Below, piece after piece: positions 1-7,464 of a stretch of 64,000 nt of DNA. A program made the translations under genes and the position numbers. Under the pieces are notes generated by a model that ran no database searches, was not told the DNA's origin, and saw nothing but the letters and a program-made list of their open reading frames with translations. Origin of the DNA: an uncultured Coriobacteriaceae bacterium (GTDB lineage: Bacteria > Actinomycetota > Coriobacteriia > Coriobacteriales > Atopobiaceae); contig CADCPM010000023.1 of the NCBI GenBank assembly GCA_902803315.1, forward strand, positions 17,401-81,400, read 5' to 3'. Positions within the stretch are counted from its first letter, which is position 1. Each line of letters begins with the position of its first letter.

Positions 1-423
1 CACATCGGTGGCCGTCGTAATGGCGGCTTGCGCCCCCACATGATCTGCTATGCGTCGGGCAAGCTGGTTCGCGCCTCCCACGTGACCCGATAGGAGGGGG
101 ATGACAAAGGACGCTGACTCGTCCACGCACACGACGGCAGGATCGCTGAACTTGCTGTGTACATACGGCGAGATGGCGCGCACGGCAATGCCGCATGCAC
201 ACACAAAGAGAAGTGCATCCGACCGCTCGAACGCACGGGCGGTCCACGCCTGCAGGGAGTCCAGCTCGTCTACGCGAAGTGCGCCTTGCATCTCGTTTGC
301 CGTCTTGGCAAGGCGGCTCGGCGCACAGAGGGATACCTCGTCCTCCTGCCGAGCCAGGCTCTCTGCCACACGACGGGCGAGAGAGACTCCTTCTTGCGTG
401 AAGGCAACGCAGGCTATGCGCAT
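1..423 (-). CDS. cbiG: Cobalt-precorrin 5A hydrolase CbiG, N-terminal part (gene runs off left edge)
   Basis: Only the first 141 residues are in the window. The opening IACVAFTQEGVSLARR strand, the middle FVCACGIAVRAISPYV segment and the GHVGGANQLA followed by ITTATD are the usual landmarks of the CbiG amino-terminal domain. CbiG opens the delta-lactone ring and releases the C2 unit as acetaldehyde in the anaerobic, early-cobalt cobalamin pathway. The ATG at 421-423 overlaps the end of cbiF by 10 bases, so the two are probably translationally coupled in one operon. Family assignment is firm; length and C-terminal integrity cannot be judged. Confidence 0.9.
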   Translation of the reverse strand, partial: MRIACVAFTQEGVSLARRVAESLARQEDEVSLCAPSRLAKTANEMQGALRVDELDSLQAWTARAFERSDALLFVCACGIAVRAISPYVHSKFSDPAVVCVDESASFVIPLLSGHVGGANQLARRIADHVGAQAAITTATDV

Positions 424-1202
424 GGTGCGTCACCTCCCGCGGCATGGCTGGAGGTTGCAGTGCGATATTCGTGGGTGAACGTCGCGTCATAGAGCAGCGA
501 CCGCATCCCGTGCGTGGCGAGCGCGTCACCAACTAGAACGAGGGCGGTTTTCGTTACCCGATGCTCGTTTGCGCAGCTGTGCAACGTGCCAACGGTGCAT
601 TGGTAAACCGCCTCGTCTGGCCACGTGGCCCGGACTACCAAGGCTGCGGGTGTGTCGGGCTCGTATCCGCCGGCCAGGAGCTCCTCTTGCGCACGATCCA
701 GAAGCCCTGCACTGAGGAACAGCGCCATGGTGCAGCTGTGGGAGGCGAGGTCCCGTAGCCTTTCCCCCTCAGGCATGGGCGTGCGTCCCTCCACGCGCGT
801 GACCACGAGCGACTGGGACACCTGCGGCACGGTGAGCTCCACGCGCATTGCGGCCGCCGCGCCAAACAGCGACGATACGCCGGGGACCACGTCGTAGGGA
901 ATGCCGCGAGCATCGAGTGCGTCCATCTGCTCGCGGTGTGCGCCATACAGTGCCGGGTCTCCCGTGTGCAGGCGCACGCACTCCATCCCCGCTTGGGAGG
1001 CACGTTCCATAACGTCCACGATTTGTCCCAACGTCATGGTGGAGGAGTCGTACACCGTGCAGTCGGGCTTGCACGCGTCCAGCAGCTCTGGGTTCACGAG
1101 CGAGCCAGCGTATACTACCACGTCTGCCTCCTCCAGCAGGCGTGCTCCACGAAGCGTTATGAGGTCTGCCGCGCCCGGCCCCGCACCAACAAAGTGAATC
1201 AC
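414..1202 (-). CDS. cbiF: Cobalt-precorrin-4 C11-methyltransferase CbiF/CobM
   Basis: A 262-residue tetrapyrrole methylase that uses SAM to methylate C11 in the anaerobic corrin pathway. Near the N-terminus are the GAGPGAAD SAM-binding loop (residues 6-13) and YAGSLV (31-36); LHTGDPALYG lies around residues 78-87 and VVPGVSS follows, all typical of the CbiF/CobM branch rather than CbiH or CbiL. The start codon is GTG, directly after the cbiD stop with only one base between, and the gene overlaps cbiG downstream. The length is normal for the family. The tight packing supports one cobalamin operon. Confidence 0.95.
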   Translation of the reverse strand: MIHFVGAGPGAADLITLRGARLLEEADVVVYAGSLVNPELLDACKPDCTVYDSSTMTLGQIVDVMERASQAGMECVRLHTGDPALYGAHREQMDALDARGIPYDVVPGVSSLFGAAAAMRVELTVPQVSQSLVVTRVEGRTPMPEGERLRDLASHSCTMALFLSAGLLDRAQEELLAGGYEPDTPAALVVRATWPDEAVYQCTVGTLHSCANEHRVTKTALVLVGDALATHGMRSLLYDATFTHEYRTATSSHAAGGDAPCA

Positions 1203-1203
1203 G

Positions 1204-2385
1204 CTATGCCTCCGTCTCTACCTGAGCTCGTGGTGTTGACGTCCCTCCGGGGCTTGCAAACCGCGCCACGAGTTTGTCTGCTCCTCCTGTCTTGCAGAGG
1301 AGTCCGTATCTGTTGGAGAATACGATGGCCTCGGTGCGCATGCGGTTTCCCGCACGGAGCCTGAGGTGTTCGGAGAGCTTGCAGGCAAGCGATGCCATGG
1401 TGGACTCCAGAAGGCCCTCCCGGCCGAGAACGTCCAGCATGGCCTCGGTGGTCGGCGCCTCCACGATGGCCTCTATGGTGGAGCGCGTGGCGCCGGCCAG
1501 AGCGGCATGGGTGGCGAGCGTCTCGGCGCGGCCGTCCGCCATGCGGGAATGCGTGTTCATGATGCCTGCGGCAACCTTTGCGAGCTTTCCCACATGACCC
1601 ACGAGCAGTACCGCCTCAAAGCCCAACCGCGCGGCCTCGTCCAGAGCCGCTCCCACGTAGTTCGAGCACGTTACCGCATGCTCGGCGGCGATGCCGAGCT
1701 CGGTTTGTGCAAAGGCCATGCCGAAATTGCCGGGTACCAGCAATGCCTGCGTCGCTCCCCGCGCGTGCAACACGCGGAGCTCGAGTTGCAGCGACTCCAC
1801 GAGGGCGTCTTCGCTCATGGGCCGTACGATGCCGGTGGTGCCCAGCACCGAGAGTCCTCCCTCTATGCCAAGTCGGGGATTGAACGTGCGTGTGGCAAGC
1901 TCTTCTCCGCCCGGTATGGAGATGCATATGTTGAGCCCGCCTTCGTAGCCGTGCTCAGATGCCGACAAAAGAGCCTCGCGCTCTATCATGGAGCGAGGTA
2001 CGGCATTGATTGCGGCACTTCCTGGCGGCTGGTCCAGCCCCTCCTTGGTTACGCGACCCACGCCAACGCCGCCGTCCACGTGCAATCCTTCGCAAGCGGA
2101 AATGCCCACACGCGCCTGCACGAGTATGCCATCCGTTACATCGGGGTCGTCCCCCGCGTCTTTGCGCACCGAGCATTGCGCCCAGCCATTCCCTCGTGAG
2201 GCCTCCTCGACGTCCACTTCCACGCATATGCCCGCTGGCGTGTTGACGCTTATTGTCGCGGGAGCGCTTCCGCCCAGCAACAGGTCTGTGGCGGCGCGCG
2301 TGGCAGCCGCGGCGCACGTGCCCGTGGTGTAGCCACAGCGCAGCAGCTTGCCCTGCGTGCTTATGAACTCGTTAAGCTTACGCAT
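1204..2385 (-). CDS. cbiD: Cobalt-precorrin-5B C1-methyltransferase CbiD
   Basis: A 393-residue CbiD, the SAM-dependent C1-methyltransferase of anaerobic cobalamin synthesis. The signature GYTTGTCAAAAT is near the N-terminus, and PAGICVEVDVE, GTTGIVRPMSEDA and LLVGHVGKLAKVAAGI follow in the expected order. I chose the ATG at 2383-2385 because GGGAGG lies 5-6 bases upstream; an in-frame ATG 15 bases further up has no such site. The chosen ATG overlaps the stop of the transporter gene by 8 bases. cbiD between a B12-family ABC transporter and cbiF/cbiG ties import and synthesis together. Confidence 0.95.
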   Translation of the reverse strand: MRKLNEFISTQGKLLRCGYTTGTCAAAATRAATDLLLGGSAPATISVNTPAGICVEVDVEEASRGNGWAQCSVRKDAGDDPDVTDGILVQARVGISACEGLHVDGGVGVGRVTKEGLDQPPGSAAINAVPRSMIEREALLSASEHGYEGGLNICISIPGGEELATRTFNPRLGIEGGLSVLGTTGIVRPMSEDALVESLQLELRVLHARGATQALLVPGNFGMAFAQTELGIAAEHAVTCSNYVGAALDEAARLGFEAVLLVGHVGKLAKVAAGIMNTHSRMADGRAETLATHAALAGATRSTIEAIVEAPTTEAMLDVLGREGLLESTMASLACKLSEHLRLRAGNRMRTEAIVFSNRYGLLCKTGGADKLVARFASPGGTSTPRAQVETEA

Positions 2386-4321
2386 GGGCGCCTCCCTCAT
2401 CGTACTCGTTTGTTTGCGGGCTCAACGTTATGGTGCCGTCGAGGGGGTCAAACGTATCCGGCTCAAGGTCGTAGAGCTCGTTGATCATGTTTGCGTTCCA
2501 CACCTGGTCCGGCGTTCCCTGCGCAAGGATGACACCGTCCCTTATGCATACGAGCCAGTCGGAGGCCTGACGAGCCAGCGAGAGGTCGTGCATCGACATG
2601 ACGATGGCTACGCCGCGATCGTGCGCAAGCCGCCGCAGTATTCCCAGCAGCTCGATCTGATAGTGGAGGTCCAGATAGCTGGAGGGCTCGTCCAACACGA
2701 GGACGTGGGGGTCTTGGCAGATGGCACGTGCCAGCAGCACGCGCTGGCGCTGTCCGTCGGAGATGCGCGCAAAGTCGCGTAGGCGGAGGTCCCATACGCC
2801 CACGAGCTCCATTGCTTCGCGCACGGCAATGCGATCGGCGTCGCGCAGAAGCCCCATTCGTCCGGTGTGGGGATATCGGCCTGCCTCCACCACGTCTTGG
2901 CATGTGAGGAGTTCGGTGCGCAGTCGCTCCGTAAGGAGCACCGCACGCTCCAGCGCCAGCTCGCGCTCGGAGAGCTGGGCTATGTCGCGGCCTTCGAGGT
3001 ACACCACGCCATCCAGCGCCTCCAGTTGTCCCGCAACGGTGCGCAGCAAGGTGGACTTGCCGGCACCGTTGGGACCCACCAGCGTCACGATGCTCCCTGC
3101 GGGCACCTCGAGGTTAACGTCGTTGAGCACTCGTTTGGACCCATAGCCTACGCAGAGTTCCTCAGTCCACAGTGGGGACGCCGTGTAGCGCTCGCCTGCT
3201 TGGGGGATGGTATTTGTCGACTGGATGGGAGCCACTTCCTGTACCTCCTCGCCTCGCTGCCGTTTGCTTTGGAGGATGACCGCTATGACGACGGGGGCAC
3301 CGAGGAGTGCCGTTACCGTAGAGACGGACATCTCGGTTGGGGCGAAGGCAGTACGGGCAATGAGGTCGCATAACAGGCAAAACGCCGCCCCACCCAAAAA
3401 CGAGGCCGGGATTACCACCAGCGGCCTGTTGGTGCCCGTCAGTCTACGCGCGATGTGGGGAACCGCCACGCCCACAAAGCTCACAGGTCCTGCAAAGGCA
3501 GCGACGCAGGCGGCCAGCACGCTGGAAAGCAGGATAAGCGCGACTCGGAAGGCGCCCACGTTTACGCCGGCGCTTTGCGCGTATCTCTCACCGAGTTGGT
3601 AGGCGCTGAGTGGCTTGGAGAGAAGGAACACGCATGCGCTTGCCGCCAGTACCACGATTGCCATAACGCTCACGTCGCCCCAGTCCATGCCGGAGAAGCT
3701 GCCCATAGACCAGTTGCGAAGATTCACGATGCTGGCATCGCTGGCAAAGGTCACCACGAAGTCGGTGGCCGCGTTGCAGAGATACCCGATCATCACGCCA
3801 GCGACCACCAGCATGCCAGGTGACCCAATATGGCGAGAGGCCAAAAGCACCAATGCCATGACTGCCAGCGAACCTACGCAAGCTGCCGTTATTGCCATCC
3901 AAGAGGACATGATGCCCTGCGATCCCACCACCACAACCATGGCTATGGCTACGGCGAGCTTTGCCCCGTGAGAGATGCCCAGCACATAGGGGCCGGCGAT
4001 GGGGTTGTTGAAGAAGGTCTGCAGGAGCAGTCCCGAAAGGGCGAGCGCGCCACCAAGGAGTGCGGCTGCCAACAGTCGCGGCAGGCGAATGCTCAGGAGC
4101 ACCTGAGCTGCGGTGCTGCCAGCGTCGCTTCCTGTAATGATGGCTGCGAGCTGGCCGATGGGTATCGGTTGGCTTCCCAAGCAGAGGTTTATTGCCACAA
4201 GCGCGAGGAGCGCGACGCACAAGAGGCCAAGCGAAAGACCAGTGCGGGTGCTGCGCACCACGCGTGTGTCTCGTCGTCCTTCTGTGGTGGGAACTTGCCT
4301 GCGCACCCTTGTCTCCCTCAT
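2378..4321 (-). CDS. Fused FecCD/BtuC-type permease and BtuD/FecE-type ATPase of a corrinoid or metal-chelate ABC importer
   Basis: About 647 residues. The first ~350 form a FecCD/BtuC permease with many hydrophobic helices, including SIRLPRLLAAALLGGALALSG and the late GPVSFVGVAVPHIARRLTG segment. After a ~40-residue linker comes a complete ATPase: GPNGAGKST Walker A, ISDGQRQR as the ABC signature, VLVLDEPSS Walker B and SMHDLSLA. The two functions are normally separate polypeptides. A longer N-terminus starting at 4384 would be encoded by a hairpin repeat, so I place the start at the ATG of MRETRVRR, just outside it. The gene follows the substrate-binding lipoprotein and overlaps cbiD. B12 or a precursor is the likely cargo from context; iron chelates are possible. 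Confidence 0.88.
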   Translation of the reverse strand: MRETRVRRQVPTTEGRRDTRVVRSTRTGLSLGLLCVALLALVAINLCLGSQPIPIGQLAAIITGSDAGSTAAQVLLSIRLPRLLAAALLGGALALSGLLLQTFFNNPIAGPYVLGISHGAKLAVAIAMVVVVGSQGIMSSWMAITAACVGSLAVMALVLLASRHIGSPGMLVVAGVMIGYLCNAATDFVVTFASDASIVNLRNWSMGSFSGMDWGDVSVMAIVVLAASACVFLLSKPLSAYQLGERYAQSAGVNVGAFRVALILLSSVLAACVAAFAGPVSFVGVAVPHIARRLTGTNRPLVVIPASFLGGAAFCLLCDLIARTAFAPTEMSVSTVTALLGAPVVIAVILQSKRQRGEEVQEVAPIQSTNTIPQAGERYTASPLWTEELCVGYGSKRVLNDVNLEVPAGSIVTLVGPNGAGKSTLLRTVAGQLEALDGVVYLEGRDIAQLSERELALERAVLLTERLRTELLTCQDVVEAGRYPHTGRMGLLRDADRIAVREAMELVGVWDLRLRDFARISDGQRQRVLLARAICQDPHVLVLDEPSSYLDLHYQIELLGILRRLAHDRGVAIVMSMHDLSLARQASDWLVCIRDGVILAQGTPDQVWNANMINELYDLEPDTFDPLDGTITLSPQTNEYDEGGAHA

Positions 4322-4334
4322 GCTACGCGAGTCG

Positions 4335-5666
4335 TTACCGTTCACACCCACGCGTCTGCGACTGGCCCGCAAGTGGCGACTCACGAAGTGAGCGAGCGCG
4401 GAGCCGCATGCGGGACGGAGCTGATGCGGGGGCGTGAACGGTAGCCGTGAGTCTCCGCAGGTGGGTCACGCCCTCGTCCGTTCCCCTGAGCGCGCGATTG
4501 AGGTCGGCGATAATGTCTCCCGACTCCACCATCTGCTGATACATATTGTGTTCTGTGACCCACACGTCGCCGCTCTTGACGGCCTTGAAGTCCGCCAGGA
4601 GCTCACTCTTTCGGAGCAGGTCATCCAGCGAGCGCACCTCCTCGTCTATGGAGGTGTTGTACACGAGGACGTCGGCGTCTTTGGCCGTCGCATAGAACTG
4701 TTCCATCGTGAGGGTGGTGGTGCTCGATCCCGCAGCGGCCTGCTCCAGCCCATCGAAGGCGTAGGTGCCGCCGGCCATCTGAATCATCTTGGTTACGTAA
4801 TCCCCGGGCTTGCGCACCACCGGCGTGCCGTTTGCGTTGAAGTAGAAGAACGCCATTCGTTTGCCTGTTGGATGCGCATCAATGGCCTCCACTTGACGTT
4901 CCTGTTGCTCGAGTACCTGTACCGCCTGCTCGTCCTTGTTCAGGAGGGTGCCGTACAGCCGTACCCACTCCACGCGGCCAAGGGGATCGTCCTCGTAGCT
5001 GGAGAGCTCCACGAACACGGGGATACCGAGCTCTTTGAGCTTGTCACGTACGGTAGGGGCGTGGTTGATCATGGTGCTTTCCAAGGCAAGCCTCACGCCC
5101 TTGCCAAGAAGAAGTTCGTAGTCGGGGGTGCGATACTTACCGCCATATACCACGCGACCTTGGTCCATGGCCTGCTGCATGCGTTCGCTGTACCAGTCGT
5201 CGCGCTCGATGCCCGAAACGCTCACCACGTCTTGTGCGTCCAGCGCCTCAAGCAGGCAGAGCGTGTCGCTCGCCGCCAGGTATACGTCCGACAAGGGCTG
5301 TCGGAGCGCAACGATATCGGGCGAGAGGCCTTCGGGCACCTCTTTCGCAGGGGGTATTACCAGGTATCGACTGCCGTCGGCCGTGCATATGAGCGCGTAG
5401 CCACCCTCGAAGTAGTCCACCGTAAAGCAGCGGGCGTGGCGTAACTCCATGCTGCCCGTGGGCTGCCAGCCACATCCCAAGTCTGCATTGCGGAAGTCAC
5501 TCATCAGCGTGGTATGGGGACCGGCCTGCGTTGCGTCTTGGCTCTGGGCATTGTCGGAAGAGGGGCTCTGCGCAGCGTTTGGCGCGCACGACATAAGGGG
5601 TGCTACGAGGAGCACCCCAAGAAGTGCTGCAAGGCAACGTGCTATACGTGTGCGTCCGTCTCGCAT
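4335..5666 (-). CDS. Substrate-binding lipoprotein of the BtuF/FhuD-like ABC importer
   Basis: 443 residues with a lipoprotein signal ending at the lipobox LMSC near residue 27, then an Asn/Ser/Gln-rich linker. The body fits the periplasmic-binding fold of helical-backbone metal-chelate receptors (class III): a SPDIVALRQPL strand early, GIPVFVELSSYEDDPLGRVEWVRLYGTLL for the connecting helix, and a second lobe with ADVLVYNTSIDEEV. It should deliver substrate to the fused permease-ATPase encoded 13 bases downstream. The last ~36 residues are Arg-rich and encoded by one arm and the core of a dispersed hairpin (4337-4442), so the native C-terminus has probably been replaced by repeat sequence. 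Confidence 0.85.
   Translation of the reverse strand: MRDGRTRIARCLAALLGVLLVAPLMSCAPNAAQSPSSDNAQSQDATQAGPHTTLMSDFRNADLGCGWQPTGSMELRHARCFTVDYFEGGYALICTADGSRYLVIPPAKEVPEGLSPDIVALRQPLSDVYLAASDTLCLLEALDAQDVVSVSGIERDDWYSERMQQAMDQGRVVYGGKYRTPDYELLLGKGVRLALESTMINHAPTVRDKLKELGIPVFVELSSYEDDPLGRVEWVRLYGTLLNKDEQAVQVLEQQERQVEAIDAHPTGKRMAFFYFNANGTPVVRKPGDYVTKMIQMAGGTYAFDGLEQAAAGSSTTTLTMEQFYATAKDADVLVYNTSIDEEVRSLDDLLRKSELLADFKAVKSGDVWVTEHNMYQQMVESGDIIADLNRALRGTDEGVTHLRRLTATVHAPASAPSRMRLRARSLRESPLAGQSQTRGCER
4337..4442. repeat. Dispersed large hairpin, family C (GGCTCCGCGCTCGC core)
   Basis: The core 4375-4414 reads as the complement of GGCTCCGCGCTCGC...TCACTTCGTGAGTCGCC. The outer arms ACCGTTCAC (4337-4345) and GTGAACGGT (4434-4442) pair with each other. 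The same core appears at 10483-10526 and 59511-59566 with different but again self-pairing arms. Here it is embedded in the 3' end of the binding-protein gene. Confidence 0.75.
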
Positions 5667-5678
5667 GCGACCCGTGGC

Positions 5679-6242
5679 CTATGCCGCATCCTGCGCGCTC
5701 GACGAGCTCGTAGCGGCCTCGTTCGTAGGAGCCTCTTGGGTTGGCGTGTGGAACACGATGGTATGGTCATACCATTTGTTGCGACGTTGGCCGAAGACGG
5801 CAATGGGAAGCTCGGTGTCGAGCGCCTGCACGGGTATGTCGAAGGTGTACTTCTCTTCGTCGTTGAGGTGGTAGTCGTAGACGCCCTCTGTGGCCTTTTC
5901 CGCATCCTGCGCCGAACCGAAGTACAGGCGCGAGTATCCCTTGGCGGGAAGCGAGAGGGATGCCGTATAGGCGCCGTCCTTTACCGTGAGGACACACGCT
6001 TCGGAGCGGAACATGCTGGAGTCGGTGGTTACCTCGATGTTGTACGTACCGTCTGCGGGAGGGGTCGCCTGCGCGGGCTTTGCCTCGCTCGAACTCGAGG
6101 TGCTAGAGCTCGATATGCTCGAGCTTGCCGTACTGTCGTCGCTTGAGCTCGAGGTACCAGTCGCGCATCCCGCAAGGGGAACGGCAAGACCTCCGCACAG
6201 CAAGGCGGAAACGAGCAGGACGGCAACGTGCTTACGATTCAT
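5679..6242 (-). CDS. Small lipoprotein of the cobalamin/metal operon, function unknown
   Basis: 187 residues. The signal peptide ends at LAGC and a Ser-rich linker follows. The mature part looks all-beta: DGTYNIEVTTD, CVLTVKDGAYTASLSLPAKGYSRLYFG and a C-terminal WYDHTIVFH strand, giving a NEAT-like or similar surface binding appearance, which I cannot assign firmly. I use the ATG of MNRKHVAV, which has a purine-rich AGAAAGAAG stretch upstream; the longer frame begins inside cbiK. Its position between an exported chelatase and a binding protein suggests a cell-surface role in handling tetrapyrroles or metals. Confidence 0.75.
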   Translation of the reverse strand: MNRKHVAVLLVSALLCGGLAVPLAGCATGTSSSSDDSTASSSISSSSTSSSSEAKPAQATPPADGTYNIEVTTDSSMFRSEACVLTVKDGAYTASLSLPAKGYSRLYFGSAQDAEKATEGVYDYHLNDEEKYTFDIPVQALDTELPIAVFGQRRNKWYDHTIVFHTPTQEAPTNEAATSSSSAQDAA

Positions 6243-6306
6243 GAGAGCTTCTTTCTTTTTTGGGACTTTCTTGCGTGGGTCGTGTGGCCTGCCTGTCCGT
6301 GACGCG

Positions 6307-7227
6307 CTACAGGTGGTTGATTGCTTCCTGCGCGTGCTGGACGTAGAGTTCGTCAACGGCCTCAAGTTGGCCAAGTCCCTCCAGTATGCTCGTCACCTCG
6401 AAGCCCGAGTCGTGCAAAACGGATGCAAACGATTGGTCGTTGCCTGTGTCGGCCATGTCGTTGTGGGCGTGGTCGCCGGCAACGACCATGAGGGGGCGCA
6501 GGATGGCTCTGGTGTAGCCAGCCTGCTTTGCGGCCGCGGCAGCGTCGTCGAAGCTGGGGGAGGCCTCTACCGTGGCCACGAAGTAGTTCTTGTATCCCAG
6601 CTCGTTAAGGGTCTTCTGGAATTCCGTATAGATTCCGTTGGCCTCGGCTTCGGTACCATGGCCCATAAGGCAGACACAGGTGTGCTCATCCTCCAGGGAC
6701 TTCGTGGCGTTCTTTATTGCCTCGGCAATGGCCTTCTGGTCGTCCTTGGTCTTGAGCAGGGGTGCGCCAATGCCACACTTGCTAAAATTGGAGCGGTATT
6801 TCTCCAAGGCGCTTGCGATGTCGTTGTACTCGTAGCCGTCGGTGAGGTGGGTGGGCTGTACGACGACTTCCTTCACGCCCTCGGCCACGATCTTGTCCAT
6901 GGCCTCCTCGAAGTTGTCGATGTGACGACCCGTGTCCTTTTGTATGTGGTCGATGATGGTCTGGGAGGTAAAGGCACGACGGACGTCGTATTTGGAAAAC
7001 GCCTCGCGGATGTCGGACTCAATGGCGCCAATGGTTATGTGGCGGCTGCTACCGTAGCTAGTCCCAAAGCTCGTTACGAGGATGACGGGCTTGGGGGTGT
7101 TTGCGGTGGCTTGCGTTGCGCTGCTTGAGTTGTTTGCGCTGCAGGCGGCAAGTCCCGCGGTGGCAACGGCGGCAACGCCGAGGGCGGACCCAAAGAAGCC
7201 TCGTCTGGAAATGCGGGAATCGTTCAT
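6307..7227 (-). CDS. cbiK: Exported sirohydrochlorin cobaltochelatase, CbiK type
   Basis: 306 residues. Past the export signal the protein matches CbiK class II chelatases: VILVTSFGTSYGSSR strand, VQPTHLTDGYEY, the CLMGHG motif with the first metal-site His, VEASPSFDD with the acidic ligand, and VVAGDHAHNDM with the second His. The N-terminus carries SRRGFFGSALG, a twin-arginine motif, and a LAAC lipobox, so the enzyme is predicted to be a Tat-exported lipoprotein rather than cytoplasmic. Periplasmic CbiK forms are known in Desulfovibrio. It is the first gene after the riboswitch-like leader and so heads the operon. Whether it inserts cobalt outside the membrane or serves another metal or heme is open. 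Confidence 0.9.
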   Translation of the reverse strand: MNDSRISRRGFFGSALGVAAVATAGLAACSANNSSSATQATANTPKPVILVTSFGTSYGSSRHITIGAIESDIREAFSKYDVRRAFTSQTIIDHIQKDTGRHIDNFEEAMDKIVAEGVKEVVVQPTHLTDGYEYNDIASALEKYRSNFSKCGIGAPLLKTKDDQKAIAEAIKNATKSLEDEHTCVCLMGHGTEAEANGIYTEFQKTLNELGYKNYFVATVEASPSFDDAAAAAKQAGYTRAILRPLMVVAGDHAHNDMADTGNDQSFASVLHDSGFEVTSILEGLGQLEAVDELYVQHAQEAINHL

Positions 7228-7284
7228 GTGTGCCCCTTTCGCTGTGGCTCATTGGCCTTCTTGAGGGCAGACATGAGTGAAGAC

Positions 7285-7425
7285 AAACTCGCATGAAGCC
7301 ATCCACGACATGCGATGCCATGGTGGCGACTGGTACCAAGTACGTCTACGACTGGTCCGGAGTTGAACCGGAATCCTTTGAAGCGAGGCCTAACAGCTCG
7401 AAGATCGCACCCTCGTTTATGTGTC
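7285..7425 (-). promoter_or_regulatory. Probable cobalamin riboswitch upstream of the cbiK operon
   Basis: Read on the minus strand, the 237-base leader contains GAGGGTGC, then TTCAAAGGATTCCGG, TCAACTCCGGACCAGTCG and TAGACGTAC. This follows the order of the conserved B12 riboswitch core (AAAGGGAA, a CCGG hairpin, then the CxGTCCCGC region), and GCCACC at 7322-7327 sits where the B12 box would be. Matches are partial, so this may be a variant class. Position directly ahead of cbiK and six further transport/cbi genes supports it. A covariance search would decide. Confidence 0.6.
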
Positions 7426-7464
7426 TCCATCATAGCACTTGCGGAAGGCGCAACGCAGACTTGG

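Noticed and set aside
4322..4384. N-terminal extension of the permease-ATPase (start at 4384)
   Set aside because: The 21 extra codons are encoded by the repeat hairpin and overlap the binding-protein gene; the ATG at 4321 lies just outside the hairpin.
7356..7372. A tRNA T-arm-like sequence (TCCGG-TTCAACT-CCGGA on the minus strand)
   Set aside because: No matching acceptor or anticodon stems can be built around it, and there is no room for a tmRNA. It fits better as the CCGG hairpin of the cobalamin riboswitch-like leader.
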